Of a DNA stretch of 64,000 nt, positions 1 through 12,402 are shown one piece after another. The first letter of the stretch is position 1; every line of letters starts with the position of its first letter. The notes below the pieces were generated by a model that did not search any database, was not told the DNA's origin, and saw only the letters and a program-made list of their open reading frames with translations. The DNA is taken from the NCBI GenBank assembly GCA_029948255.1, contig JALIZF010001623.1, positions 1-64,000 on the forward strand. Direction: 5' to 3'. A program made the position numbers and the translations under genes. This DNA is from Telmatactis stephensoni (lineage: Eukaryota > Cnidaria > Anthozoa > Actiniaria > Isophelliidae).

Positions 1-3000
1 AGAATGAATGATGCTGATAGTGATGTTGATATGGAGAACTTTCAAGTAAGTATTGAATTTCGATCATTACAAGGTCCCATTTAGCGCACACTTATATATA
101 CACTATTCTTTCAGGCTGAAGAGACGTCCAGCTCCAGTGGTAGATTCTTTGCGATAGACGGAAAAACTTATTTTAACCTGAAGGGCAAAGTTCTCCTATT
201 TAGTGACTTCTCTTTGAAAATTATTGGCGAAGTGCACCCATCTCTGTCTCTGCAGGGACAAGCCGGCGTCAACTATGGACAGTGGCTTTTTAGTTTCAGT
301 GGGTATTCTTTTTGAGTAAATTTACAAAGGTTATTTGTATGGTCTAGCGCAGTGATGTCTATTATTTACTGAACCGACTACTTTATCAACAAACTTGAGC
401 CGTATGAAGTACATGCAGCAGCTTTATAATCACTGCCACGCTAGTTGACCTGAGGTCAATTTAGCTTTTACTATAAGCTTACTTATCATCTCTTATCATT
501 CACTCTTACGAACACATTTTGGATAGATGAATACATGTGCCGCGTGAAATATGTCTGCAAGTTTTCTCAAAATACGTTCGCAATTTATCTGATAAGATTT
601 AATAAAATCTATTGTGCTGATGAGGCACTCACTACTCCATTCACTCCCGTATAGTATCAAACAGGTTATAAAACCGGTTTTGGTTGGGCCTGCCAAATCC
701 CGGTTATTTGCCGATACGCCCACTGTCAGTATAATGTACTCTGTTGCATATCGATGTCATGTTTGACCGATCAGAGTCAACAGGAAACTAATGAAGCGGC
801 TTATGATAAAAGGTTACGTACCAGTCAATTAAATGTAATAATATATATTTCAAAAACTCAACGGCTTTTACCTATTCAGTATTCTATTAATTTTTCACCA
901 CTGGTCAAAAGTCCCTGAGAATCTAAATGTTTATTGTATACAAGAAAATTTTATAAACAATGAATTCGTTGCTAGTTTTTTAATAGTTTCCGGTTCAATA
1001 GGTGTTGACATGTAGAAAAAACAAATCACTTCATCGTTTGTTGCATGATATGGCAGATTAAGATATTTCAGCCAATCACATTCTACGTCCAAATAATTGA
1101 ATAGGCAAATAACCAGGGTTTGGCGGCAGGCCCTCCCTCCCCTCCCCCTTCTTTCCCTCCTCCCCAATCCCCTGGAGGGCCGCTACGCAGGCTATGGTTG
1201 AAAACCGTATTGCGCATTGAATTGTGGGATATGAAAAGAAAATGGCGGACTGGTGCTTCAAAAATATTAATAATCCAGGAGCAAACTCCACTTAAGTAGC
1301 GGATAAAAGTGCAGATGATTTAATTTTAAAAAATATTGAAACAAGAGGTTTCACTGTTGAAAAGAGTCAAGCTTATTTAACTAGGTAAGCTTTTGATAGT
1401 CGCGATACACATTACAAGTCGTGCCTCCCACGTTTGACAAATGAGACAGCCTGAGTCACACCAGCCATTAAATCGGCATTAAGTTTGAGACGGTTCCCTT
1501 ATTGTGTAGCACAAATCAGCCTTTTAGACATTTCTAAAACGATTTTATTAATTTTTTTTTTTGGATGCATTTGATTTGTTCGGCCATGGATCTTAAGATC
1601 CATGGTTCGGCGATTCGAAGCTACTCAAATTGAATTTGTTGTAAGCTTATTTCCAGCTGAAGGGTGTACTGACATATAAAAATGACCCATTGCTAGGGAA
1701 ATTTGAAATTTGCTCTAATGTCACCAAATTGTCATATCGGTTTTTTGTAGTTGGAACTTTAACATTTTATGACGTCATTGCATGATGTCATATGACTCAG
1801 ATACAGGAAAAAGAGCTATAATTTTTGTTAGCACAGTATATTGGAGAATTTAAAATAAATTATTTTAATCTAGAGACCAAGATGTGTGCCTTTTAGGATT
1901 TTCTGATCATCAAAAGTTCTATCATATTGCTTAATTTTTCACAAATCAAGAGCAGGCCCTGTGATCATGTTTAATTTTTCTCTTTTTGTTGTAATCTAAT
2001 TCATACAGACAGATAGCATTGTCAAATGACTGCTTTGACAGCAAGCAGAGGTTGCTTGATGCCCTCAGGAAATCAATGTGTGTTGGCACATTCTCTCTTG
2101 GCGCTCAAGTGTCAAACTCCATCGTTCTCGAGTACTGGTCATGCCTCAAAGAGGCCTATATAGAGAGCGTAGAGGAAGGAGCTGTGACTAAACGTGTGTG
2201 CTATCAGGCATTGCACCTGGGACTACAAAATCCAACGTACTGGATCCTTGCACCAGAAGTATGTTTAAATTTATATAACTTGTACCAAAATCAGTTTGTA
2301 CAAATCCATTAGGAAGACACTTTTTATTTGTTCTTTTAATTATTATTCTTATTTTACAATTGGTATATTCTTTTTGAATTGTAGACTGCTAAAAAAATTT
2401 ACCTTTCTTATAAAAACACTGCTTACTGTAGTTTTAGAAAATGGTGCATGCATTCATCTGCATGACGTACTAGTAAGAGTTTCTGACTTCAGACTGTGGT
2501 GTATGTATGTGACAAGCATCCTTGCCTTTTTGATTAACCCATAATTTCCTTGGAGCTGTCATCTCTTTTTATGCCTTCTTTCATGGATAATGAGAGGATG
2601 AATTTAATTGAAGTTGTGTTATTTATTCTTTCAGGTACATATTGAAGACGGGGTTCTTCTAGCTGAAGAACAATATAAATATTTTGAACGTCCAGGCCTA
2701 GCAAGCTACTACACTGTGTTCAATAATGAACTACAGAGCAACAAGTATCTCTTGGCCACTATGAAAAAGTATGTAAAAAAAGGGCAAACTATGTACACAG
2801 TCACATGACAGCAAAATACTAGTAGCTAAAGTATAATTAGTAAAAAGAGTAATTCCACAGAAAAAAAGAAAAAGATGCCAAACTCCCAAACCTGTAAAAC
2901 AATAAACGTACGGTTCGCCCACTTTGACAAAAGTTAAAAATTGACTATATTTCATTCTGTGTTCTAATATATTGTACTTTTAAATTATGTTTATATATAC

Positions 3001-6000
3001 AAGTCATGTTTAAGTCATCATTGGTACCATTGAAGTCACGACTAGTTTTTGTCATGAAGTAAGCTTTATTCTGACATATCCTTGAGCTACTTTTCTGGGA
3101 TGAACGTTGTATTAAACAGTACACTCAGACATGTAAATCACATTTGCAGATCAAAAAAATGGTTTATTGCACTAGATTTATTAAGATTTACAACTGGTTT
3201 AACCAGGTGCTTAATATAAATGCATTTTCAATTTTTTAACCCCAACTCTAGTAGACACAGGTGCATGTAAAAAAATACCTATTAACATCTACAACTAAAC
3301 AGTGATTTTGTGTTGTTGGATTTTTTTGCTGTGATTTAAAAAAAGTACATTTCTTTTCAGATTTCTTGCTTTGACTGATTCTGTGTTCCTATCAAATGCT
3401 ATTGCATTTCGTTTAATGTTGGCATTTGTGGTGACAAGATTAATCCGCTCTGCATGTGGCAATGAGGCTTGGGGTTAGTATGACAAGTTTAAGTTGTTAG
3501 AGAGATACATTTTAAAACTTTTTATAAATAATAACTAAAATACTATGCGTGCTCAGCTGATTGGCTGAAGAGCTTGTTTACATGAGGCTATATGTATAAA
3601 CATGATTGTGATGTCGGCATCTTTGGCTATACATGTAGCTAGATAATTTTGAAATACAAAGTGTATGGTTTCAAAATGTAAAAAAAAAACATGAGCTTAA
3701 GCAACTTACACTAAACACTTCATGAATACTCTGTACAATAAGCATTTAGATTCTCATAGACTTTAATCCAGTAGTGAAGAGTAGAATACTGGATAGGTAA
3801 ATAGTTGAGTTTTTGAAATCAATATATTATTACATTTTATTATTTTCTTAATTGGCTGGTACCTGCAGACCTTTTATCACGAGCTGTTTGAGATAAAATT
3901 TCCTGTTGACTCTGATTGGTCAAACATGACATTGATATGTAACTGAGTACATTATATTGACAGTTAGGCATATAGGCAAATAACTGGGGTTTGACGGCAG
4001 GCCCTCCCTTCCCTGTTCCCCTCCCCTTGTTTCCCTCCTCTCCAGTCCCCTGGAGGGGCCACTACACAGGTTAATTGGCTTTAATCAAACAGCCTTCACT
4101 CCATTCTACTGAGCTGTTTTTTTGTGAACTTTTTTTGTAGAAGAGAGCAATATTGGGCTGATATACAGTCCAAAAGACAAGAAAAATGTAGGAAAATCTC
4201 TGACTCAGGAGATTTTGGCAAAGGCCCAAGGGGTACCTTCGCGCCAACATCCACTTCTTGTCTCTGGTGGGAACCAGACAACAGCAGGGACTTCAGAGTT
4301 AGTACATTTTGAAACGTTTTTGGCACAATTGATCAATATGAATGGCAATCTTTTAGTAATAACATATACATTGTGTATTTTACAGGTGCTTTAATGTGAT
4401 AACTTACATGTATTAATCATTTTGAAACAAATTAACCTGGCCAATCTTACTTTTCCCTGAAGACCTTTGTCCATACTGCTGTACGCTTCAAAGCCTTGAA
4501 AACTCCATACAGTGTATATATAATATATGAAGAGAGTGATCTCATGAAACAGACCTGTAAAGTTAATTAAGAACAATCCACCAACTTGAATTTCTTTACT
4601 AGACAGTACTTTATCGAACATTTTGCCCATTCAGGCTTCATCAGCAAACTGATCTTTTTGTGGGTGCTACTTTCAATAAAACATGCAAATTATCTATTAA
4701 TTAATGCTATTAAGCAAACAAACAATAGAATACGAAACTTGGGAAACCTAATGGAAAACTAAAAAGCTCATCACACTAAATCAAGAGCCCGCTAAACATA
4801 TATATTTTATATCTTATAATATTGTAAATTAAAATATTTCTTTGTTCTGTGAGTTTTTCCATACATTTTTCATGTTTTTGTTTGTTTGTTTTGAATTCTG
4901 AATTTTTTTTTTTTTTTTTTTTTTGAAGCAAGAAGATCTTGGAAACTCTTTCAAATTCTTCTTTAGTCACAATGGTTGATGACCCCAATATCAGCACCCA
5001 ACTTGGGGAATTCCTAAACCAAGTCCAAAGTGGCCTTGTCCAAGGGTCTGTAGGTAGTGGTTTGCTTGCACCAAAAGGAAGTCTACTGATTTCTGCCAAT
5101 GACAAGGAAGCTCAAAGGTAGAAGAAATAGATCCAAAGCGTGATGACGTTTTTTACCCCCCTCTCTATACCAGAATCCTTTTCACAAAAACCTTTCATAT
5201 TCAAATTCTAAATTCCTTTGAGAATACAAAGACAATACTTTTAATTAGAAAATGAAGCTACTTGAAAAGGATTCTGGTATAGAGAGGAGGTAAAACATCA
5301 TTCGATTATATGACCAATGCCCTTGCTTTATTGTAATAATAATTATTATTTAATAATTCTACATTTTGACTGCAAATTGTGTGCAATTGTGAAAGATTCA
5401 TGGACACTTTTTAATGCATATATATATAATACATAATATATACAGTTAATTAAAATCTTCATATACAGTAAGAACAAGTGGAATAAGAACCACCAGGCTG
5501 AATAATTGGTTCTTAATGTATATATTGGGTGTCTAGATCTAGTAAGAAATGAGGCTGATGTGGTTCTAAATATTATAATGGTGGTTGTTTACAAGACAAA
5601 ATAATACAAAAATTACATGTTCCTAATGTGGTGTCTTATGTAATTGCTAACAATAAACATAAAAAGGCCCAATAAAGCCTTAAGTTAACTAGAACCAGCA
5701 AGGTCTAAATCTGTCAGGCTGAAGTTGTTCTCATCTAGTGGGTGCTTACAATGGCCATTTAGCCTGACCTCAAAAATTAGTCTCTGCATGGTTCTTATAT
5801 GCAGGTTTTTTACAGTATTGTATTTTTGCTTCTTTAATCAACAGAGTTTATGGAAGAGTAATCAGAGTTGAATACGTGAAGGACGACCTTGCCATTGAAA
5901 GTGATCTCCATGATGCTGCCGAACAAGAACTTAAAGATCTAGTGGAAGCAAACAAGGTATTTTATTGGACATTTTAGACAGGTCAATACTAACGTACTGT

Positions 6001-9000
6001 AAGCTATTGATTATTGGTTAAGGAATGAATGTGTCATTTAATTAATAGACAGACACATAGATAGATAGATAGATACTTCAACGCACTTTACTGACATGAC
6101 CTGGTTCATTACAAGTATTGTTAAAGTTTACAAGCCAGGATGTTTTTTTGGTTTTTATACATAAATCTGTATCTTACAATAACTTGTAATCACTGAAAGG
6201 TGATTTTACATTTGCAATTGTTATAATTATTATAGAACAGAAACAAGTATTAACTATTAATACATGTATACACTATACAACTGTATAGGAATATAACTGA
6301 AATGGAATAATCTTATGGATCATATTTTCTGAAAGCTTTTCTTTTTCTTTTATGGAAACAATAAATTGATATATTATTTTGAAAAGTAAAATATCACTTT
6401 TTCATCTAAGGATTTCATAAGAGCAGATTTAATTCAGAGATTCTGGTAGAGTTGCGGGAAAAAAAATGAAAATAGTGCAGAAATTTTTTAAAATTATAGT
6501 GAGGAAAAGTGCGGAACACAAAACTTCCATTTTTCCTTTAAAAATTAAATTATGAAATTCCATTCTAGAAAGAAGGGATGCATATTTCCTGCAAAAAAAC
6601 TTATGATTTTATATCAAAACTATGATTGGATATTAATCCTCAGTCTTCTAATTAAGAATGGAAACTAGTTTTCAAGCAATACCTTACATGCAATACCATT
6701 GAATTTCGTTCATGCATATACATGGTGTGCCGTAAACTAAAATGAATGTGTTTATAATTATTTGAAGTTCAAACTTCCTGTAAAATCAATTTTGCCTTGA
6801 GTTTTGATTGGAATTCTCAACGAAGATCAGAATAAGCTCAATAATATGTATTAGTTTTAATCTTTACATATCTCAATGATCGAGCTATCCATCAGGTACA
6901 TATATTGCTTAAAAGGATACACAAATTAATTTCGAATTCTTAATTTGTCCCTTGTTATCTCGTAGGGAATCCTTATTGCATGGACAACGAAATACTTGTC
7001 ACTTTGGAATAGTGTCTGTGAAAGTCAGCTGCATGAACTGAGAGCCATTATAAAGGCTGCAGTTCCACACCAGCACCCACGGTGGTGGAAAGGCGTTGCA
7101 CAAACCCTTCTCACCTATTGCTTGGTAAATGTAATTAGAATGTTATATGCTGACAACTGATGGATACCTATAGCTTGCCTTGTTAACTAGTATATTTTCA
7201 ATCCATGCCTTATTTAGATATGTCTGTCAGCTAGCACTGAAGGTTTGAAAATGGCGGCTTTTAAATAAAACTATTTTCAGGCAGTTGTAGCCTGTAATTA
7301 ATATCCTGCAAAACCAGCTGTGTGGGAAGGGGCATGTGATCATGAATGCTGATGTTAGTATTCTTTTAATTCCAGATAAATACAACAGTAGGCTACGAAA
7401 CGGACCTTCATGAATCCGTTACTTATCTTAGTGACTGTAATATGCAAGAAAGTACACAAGAGAATTCAAGATTCTCATTCCCCTTAATCAAAGGGTCGAG
7501 CAACACTTGTACACTCTAATCAAGGGTGACCAACTACCTAGCAAGGTAATGCATACAACCATAATACATGTTGTGCATGTAGCTTATTGTAAGAAATTAA
7601 TTTGATTAATTTTGAGTGATTTTGAGAATTATTGCAGATGACAGAAGACTTCTGGTGACTTTTGTTGTAAAATTAGCGAAGATTTTTGGAAAAATTCAAG
7701 TCCACTCCTGAAATGTTCATTCAAGCGAACCAAGCAGCAAAATAACAACAGCTTGGTAATTAAGGCCTGGGTCAGACAGCAGATTTGCATGAAATAGTGT
7801 TGTTTCACTTTAAAGAGTTTGTTTGAAAATTGGATATTGTAACTTGGGGACAATTAATGTTAAATTTTGACAAAATGGTAAAATTTTTGTTGTCACAATG
7901 GCATACCTTTTGCTTTGTAGCTTAGCAAAAAGAGTTAAGAAAAAGCTCAAAAATCAAACTAATTGCATGTACAAGAGCAGTTAGAATGAAAACTAACAAG
8001 TTGTTATCACAGCAGTTTTAATGGCATTGAAAAGTCATGCTGTTTTGAATGTTTTGCTCACCTGTTTTCACTTCGCCGCTCAATTCGCTTGAGTGCACAG
8101 CTTTATTGTATGTAGATATGAATTTTTCCACTGAAAGTATTTGCTAATTTTACTGGAAAGTCACCAAAAGTCTTCAGAGATGAGATTTTAGTAATTCTTT
8201 CGTAGATTGTATGATGTAAAAAGTTTCACTAAGCATGCTTTTTCCACAAAAAAACAAAAATATTTTGTGACAGGACATGTTGACCTTTTCTGTCATATGG
8301 CTGACTTCACAGAATGCCCTGATTACCCATGATGCACCATTTTGTCGAAAGGGTCTATTGTTTCATCATAAAACTATCATAACATACCAGAAATCTCTTA
8401 AATGTAAAATGAGGCTGATTGCAATAATTGTATTTTTTTTGTTTTAACCAGCACTTTTAATTGAATTTTGTGTCACAGGTCCTCACTTTCCTAAACCCCA
8501 GGACTCTTGTTGATGGTGAGCCAGCTGTTGCAATAAGGGCATCAACTGTTGATGCAATGCACAACGTCCAAGCGACAGTAAGTAAATTTCAAAAAAGCAG
8601 CGGCCATGTTAGTGTACCGACCAAATAGAGATTTGTCATAAGCTTCTATTGTTAAACCATTGTGTACCCAATATATAAGAAATGCTTTTTGCATAAACTA
8701 CATGTAGCTATATCTTTAACGTTTGTCTTGAAGGAACTGAAAAGTCTTGCGGGTGCTGCGAATTGGAAAGTAACAACAAACTTTGTAAGGGAAGGAGCAG
8801 ATGCAGCAACATTAAGCGTTATCAGCAACAGAACTGGAAACAAGGACAAGATTACTACAGGTCGAGCAGTAAAACTGAAAAGTAGCCTTTTTAGTAAGGA
8901 GTTCATGGAATGGGTGAAGTATGGTAAGTACATGATTGCTTGTGCTATTTATTGATTATACAATGTGTCTACTTGGTTGAGATGTGGGAATTAAAGCCAT

Positions 9001-12000
9001 CAATTTGCAATTAAGTACAGCTAAGTGGGAAGCTGTCATGTGCAATTATCCAGATTTTTACAAGTTAATTGTTGGTTAGATTCAAAATAACTTGCCAGAT
9101 ACTTGCTAATTCTCCCTAGCTACTGCACTTTTAGAATCATTCATGGCCACCTTATTGGAGTTCCATTGAAAACCCTCTTCAATGGGGCTTCTAGGTTTAG
9201 GTTAATGTCTTTATTGATGCAATATTTAACCATAATCAAGGTTTCAGTTACAATTTGTACATTTTTATTTATTGCTCTGTTTTGTCTCAATTAAAATAGC
9301 TACTGAAAAATCAGGGGTGATGCCCGAGGAGTATGCGCCTTTGGCCTTTGAGGATCATCCAGAGAATGCAACAAATGTTGAAGAACTTGACAACATGATA
9401 GCAAGTTTTAAAGAAACACTTGCTAAGTATGCAAAAAATAAATTTAAAGGTAGCTGGCATACATTACGATGCTTAATTGGTAATTTGATAATGTCATTGT
9501 ACATTTTGGGATTTAACTTTCATAAAAAAACTTGTATCTAACCTGTGAATGTGACAATGATTATCCACTCGGTTATAACTACAGCTAATATTGCATGTCG
9601 GGCATGCATGTAAGAAAGCATTTTTAGTGTTTTTTTTTTTCATTTTGTAAACTATGGAGGTCTGTAAGTTACTTTGAACTGGGCACCTCTGTAAACATAC
9701 TCGGTACTTATACTGTATGTGGATGATTAAATTTTACCAATTTTTTTGAAAAATTTGGAATCAGGCATGGTTAAATCCAGATGTTTCGACCAGGGTACGA
9801 AGCATAAGTTTCGACCAGGATAAGTTCTTAATTACCAAATATAGTAATAATAATGATAAATCATGTTATGATGGCACCCTATAATGTGATTTGTTTGATC
9901 GACAGAGTTTGGTCATGTTAACCAATCCAAAGGATCAGCCACCACAGCTTTCGAAAGCCTTTTAGATGTAAGTTACAAGGAATGGCATTTTCACACTCTT
10001 TTCCTTTATTGGATATTAGGCCATGTAATGATTTATTTATTGGTAAAATTCAGAATTTGTCCATTTCGGCTATATAATTATAGTATTCACATGGTAATTG
10101 TATTTAATTCTTATGCTTTCATTGAAGATTATATATTAAGTACATGTAAACCCTTTGCTGTCAAAGGATAATGTAATAGTTTATTGTGGACAATTAACAA
10201 ATTATTTACCAAGTCTGCTAATTACTAGGAACTATCACCAAATACAAAACAACAAGTGCTGAATTATACACCAAGGAAAAGAATGGCATTCAAACATGTG
10301 AGTATACATTAAGGTTCTTATACTATGGCAGATAGCACAGGGAACTTTTAGCTATGATTGAGATCTTATCCATGGGTTAGATGACGTATGTCACAAATTT
10401 GTAAGCTTATAATGGTGAGTGGCTATATACTGAAACAAGCAAATGACAGAATTGAGTACTATCTTTTTGTTACATCCTTTTTTGGAATGTGCAATAAATG
10501 CAGCATGCAGGCACACAATAGACTATAAGTGCTAAATTCTGACTTATGACAAAATCTAAGAAATATCTACTAAATCTACTAAATATTATCTAACTACCAT
10601 TATATTATTTTATCAAAACCTAACGTTGTGAGTTGTGTCAGCATAACTGTGTGCATGCAGATCCATTGTACATTAATTGTGTTATCAATTTAAACAATCT
10701 ATTGTTTTGTTCTCAGGGTGTTGAGTCTGCACCAAAACTGAAGAAAGGAAATGATTTATGCACTTGTAAGTTGAAACACTGTTAGCAATAAGTTGCTTAT
10801 TTATAATTATTAATGAATGTGCATTGTGCAAAACGATTATCCATATTATTAATTAAGGCATCAAAATCAGTAGTTTAGCAATAGGGCATAATTGCCCCTC
10901 TCAATTTTTTCTATATTGCATATTCAAAGGTAACAACAACAAAAAATTATATTGTAATTGATAAAAAGAAAAAATAAGACCGCATGTGTTGAGTTACAGA
11001 ATGGAGATAGTTGTTGAAATGAAAATGAGTTGCCTGTGCCCCTTACCAATCCCCAATAGTTCTGGGATTCCATTTCAGTTGATTTTATTGACATTGAAAT
11101 AAAAAAAGTCTCTCTCATTTTATATGAACTTAAGCTGATACTAGTGAAAGAACTGTCTGTGCAGCTACCAGCGATGAAACACCTGTGCCAGGTAAGGAAT
11201 GTGTGGACATGAAAAAGTAAATGCAGTATATATGTCTAATTTGACAGGTTAACTATCTTTTATGTCAATATTGTGCAGTTCCAGAAAATATTCATACTCC
11301 CACCATGGAGGGAATTTGTAAATAAACCCCCCTATCTTCTGGAACTTACATTTTTCTTCCATACAAACTCTGTAATTTTGTTTTCTCATTGGCCCCCTCT
11401 CCTCCAGAATTTCCTATTCCCTCCATGGTGGAGTATGGATATCTTCTAGAACTACACTGTCATTGCACTCTGGCTAATTAGTGCAATATTAAAAAAAAAA
11501 AGATAAATGATGACAGAATTAAAGCAGACCATGCAATATAATTGTGACAAATATTCTATGCATGATGAATTAACAATAACTTATCAGATATTGATGTGTT
11601 GATGCTTTAATTTAGAAACTAGAAAGAGCCAGAGATCAAAACGTCAGCTTTTCAATCAACCTTATGCAGAAGGAACTGTAGGTGTCAGTAAGGCAAAAGG
11701 TAATTAAATTTATTTGTAATTGGTAACAGTCAATGAATGAGTGTTGTCATATCAACATGCATAAAAGTTTTAATAAAATTATTACTTGAGATAGTATGCA
11801 CGCTGTGACTGTTGGAGAGGTGCAATTTTCTTAGTGTGATGAAGGTAATGGAATATGACAGCACGATCACAAAACGATTTCAGCCTGAAAAAATGACAAG
11901 ATTTTCTAAATTACTAATTAAACTTCTGTTAATTAAAAATAAAACACCACAAAATACAATAAAAAAACATTTTATTTGATAATGCTAAGGCTAGAAACAG

Positions 12001-12402
12001 CATTTTTTAATAAGTTCATTAAATTTTTTTTTTGAAAAAAATCTAAGCTAAAAGTCTTAGCTGAGAGGGTTTTTGTAAGTATTGCAAAGTTGTAAAAATT
12101 TGCACTGTCTGATAATTTTATTTTATACTCTTTTCTAGTATTGGTTTTTACATTCTTTTATTTATTTATCCATATGTAGTTTATTTTTTTAGGGCCTACC
12201 CGTAGATGATTTTGTTCTTTATAAATTTAATTCATATTCAAATTCACCTGTTTGAATAAAGTTTATTTATTTATTCATATATTTACTGATAGGTTTTTGT
12301 TTATTAAAACTAGGTCCACCAGCAAAACAAAGCAAAGTCAATAAAACATGCAAAGCTCCAAAGAAAGGAAAGAAAAGGGGTGGAAGACAAAAAAAACGCT
12401 AA
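1..12402 (+). CDS. Uncharacterised 18-exon gene, about 720 aa, basic C-terminus
   Basis: Exons were assembled by hand from reading frame and GT-AG sites: 1-45 (ATG at 4, or continued from outside the window), 115-302, 2009-2258, 2635-2768, 3361-3473, 4141-4297, 4929-5117, 5845-5956, 6966-7124, 8479-8577, 8734-8923, 9300-9449, 9906-9967, 10229-10297, 10717-10765, 11165-11191, 11616-11699 and 12314-12402 (TAA). All junction phases agree and no stop or frameshift is seen, so the gene looks functional. The product is about 720 residues with no membrane span or signal peptide that I can see. A central part is rich in Trp/Leu (exon 6966-7124 has RWWKG), and the last 60 residues are very Lys/Arg rich (KKGKKRGGRQKKR), suggesting nuclear or nucleic-acid-binding behaviour. 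I do not recognise the family. A possible poly(A) signal AATAAA lies at 12568. The 5' end may lie outside the window. The gene converges on the HMGXB3-like gene. Confidence 0.8.
722..833. repeat. Dispersed repeat, inverted copy of 3848-3965
   Basis: The segment starting ACTGTCAGTATAATGTAC and ending near CCAGTCAATT is recognisable, with substitutions, as the reverse complement of 3848-3965. Both copies lie in introns of the plus-strand gene. Probably two copies of one short interspersed element. Confidence 0.6.
1104..1193. repeat. CT-rich dispersed repeat, direct copy of 3971-4073
   Basis: Both places carry AGGCAAATAAC, then a GGCAGGCCCTCCCT core, a pyrimidine run, CCCCTGGAGGG and an ACGCAGG/ACACAGG end. 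At 3.9 kb this block sits directly after the other repeated block (3848-3965), so they look like parts of one element that is rearranged near 0.7-1.2 kb. Confidence 0.6.
1243..1384 (+). other. Possible alternative first exon in intron 2, with an in-frame stop
   Basis: An ATG in AAAATGGCGGAC context (resembling a YY1-type initiator motif) opens MADWCFKNINNPGANST, then TAA. The same frame reads on as DDLILKNIETRGFTVEK up to a good donor (CTAG|GTAAGC) at 1384. That donor is phase 2, exactly what the acceptor at 2009 needs. It may be a decayed alternative promoter and exon, or a relic exon. A shorter internal exon from about 1346 would also keep the frame of the main gene. Transcript data are needed to choose. 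Confidence 0.35.
1584..1605. repeat. Perfect 22-bp palindrome
   Basis: A perfect self-complementary sequence centred on CTTAAG with CCATGG at both ends, in intron 2 of the plus-strand gene. No function is evident. Confidence 0.8.
5141..5303. repeat. Hairpin MITE-like element in an intron
   Basis: Arms of about 42 bp (5141-5182 and 5262-5303) are near-perfect reverse complements; the core is CCTCTCTATACCAGAATCC and its complement. The spacer is AT-rich with no coding sequence. This is the form of a foldback MITE. It lies 23 bp after the exon ending at 5117. Confidence 0.75.
11277..11453. repeat. MITE-like element with about 40-bp terminal inverted repeats
   Basis: The left end starts AGTTCCAGAAAATATTC and runs through CTCCCACCATGGAGGGAAT. 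The right end is its reverse complement, ending TCTTCTAGAACT. The total is 177 bp with no coding capacity, inside the intron between exons 11165-11191 and 11616-11699. Confidence 0.7.

Noticed and set aside
4096..4326. Minus-strand open frame over a plus-strand exon
   Set aside because: Shadow of the exon 4141-4297 on the other strand.
5463..5830. Possible TIR element with TACAGTAA-like ends
   Set aside because: The two ends are in direct, not inverted, orientation and similarity is short.
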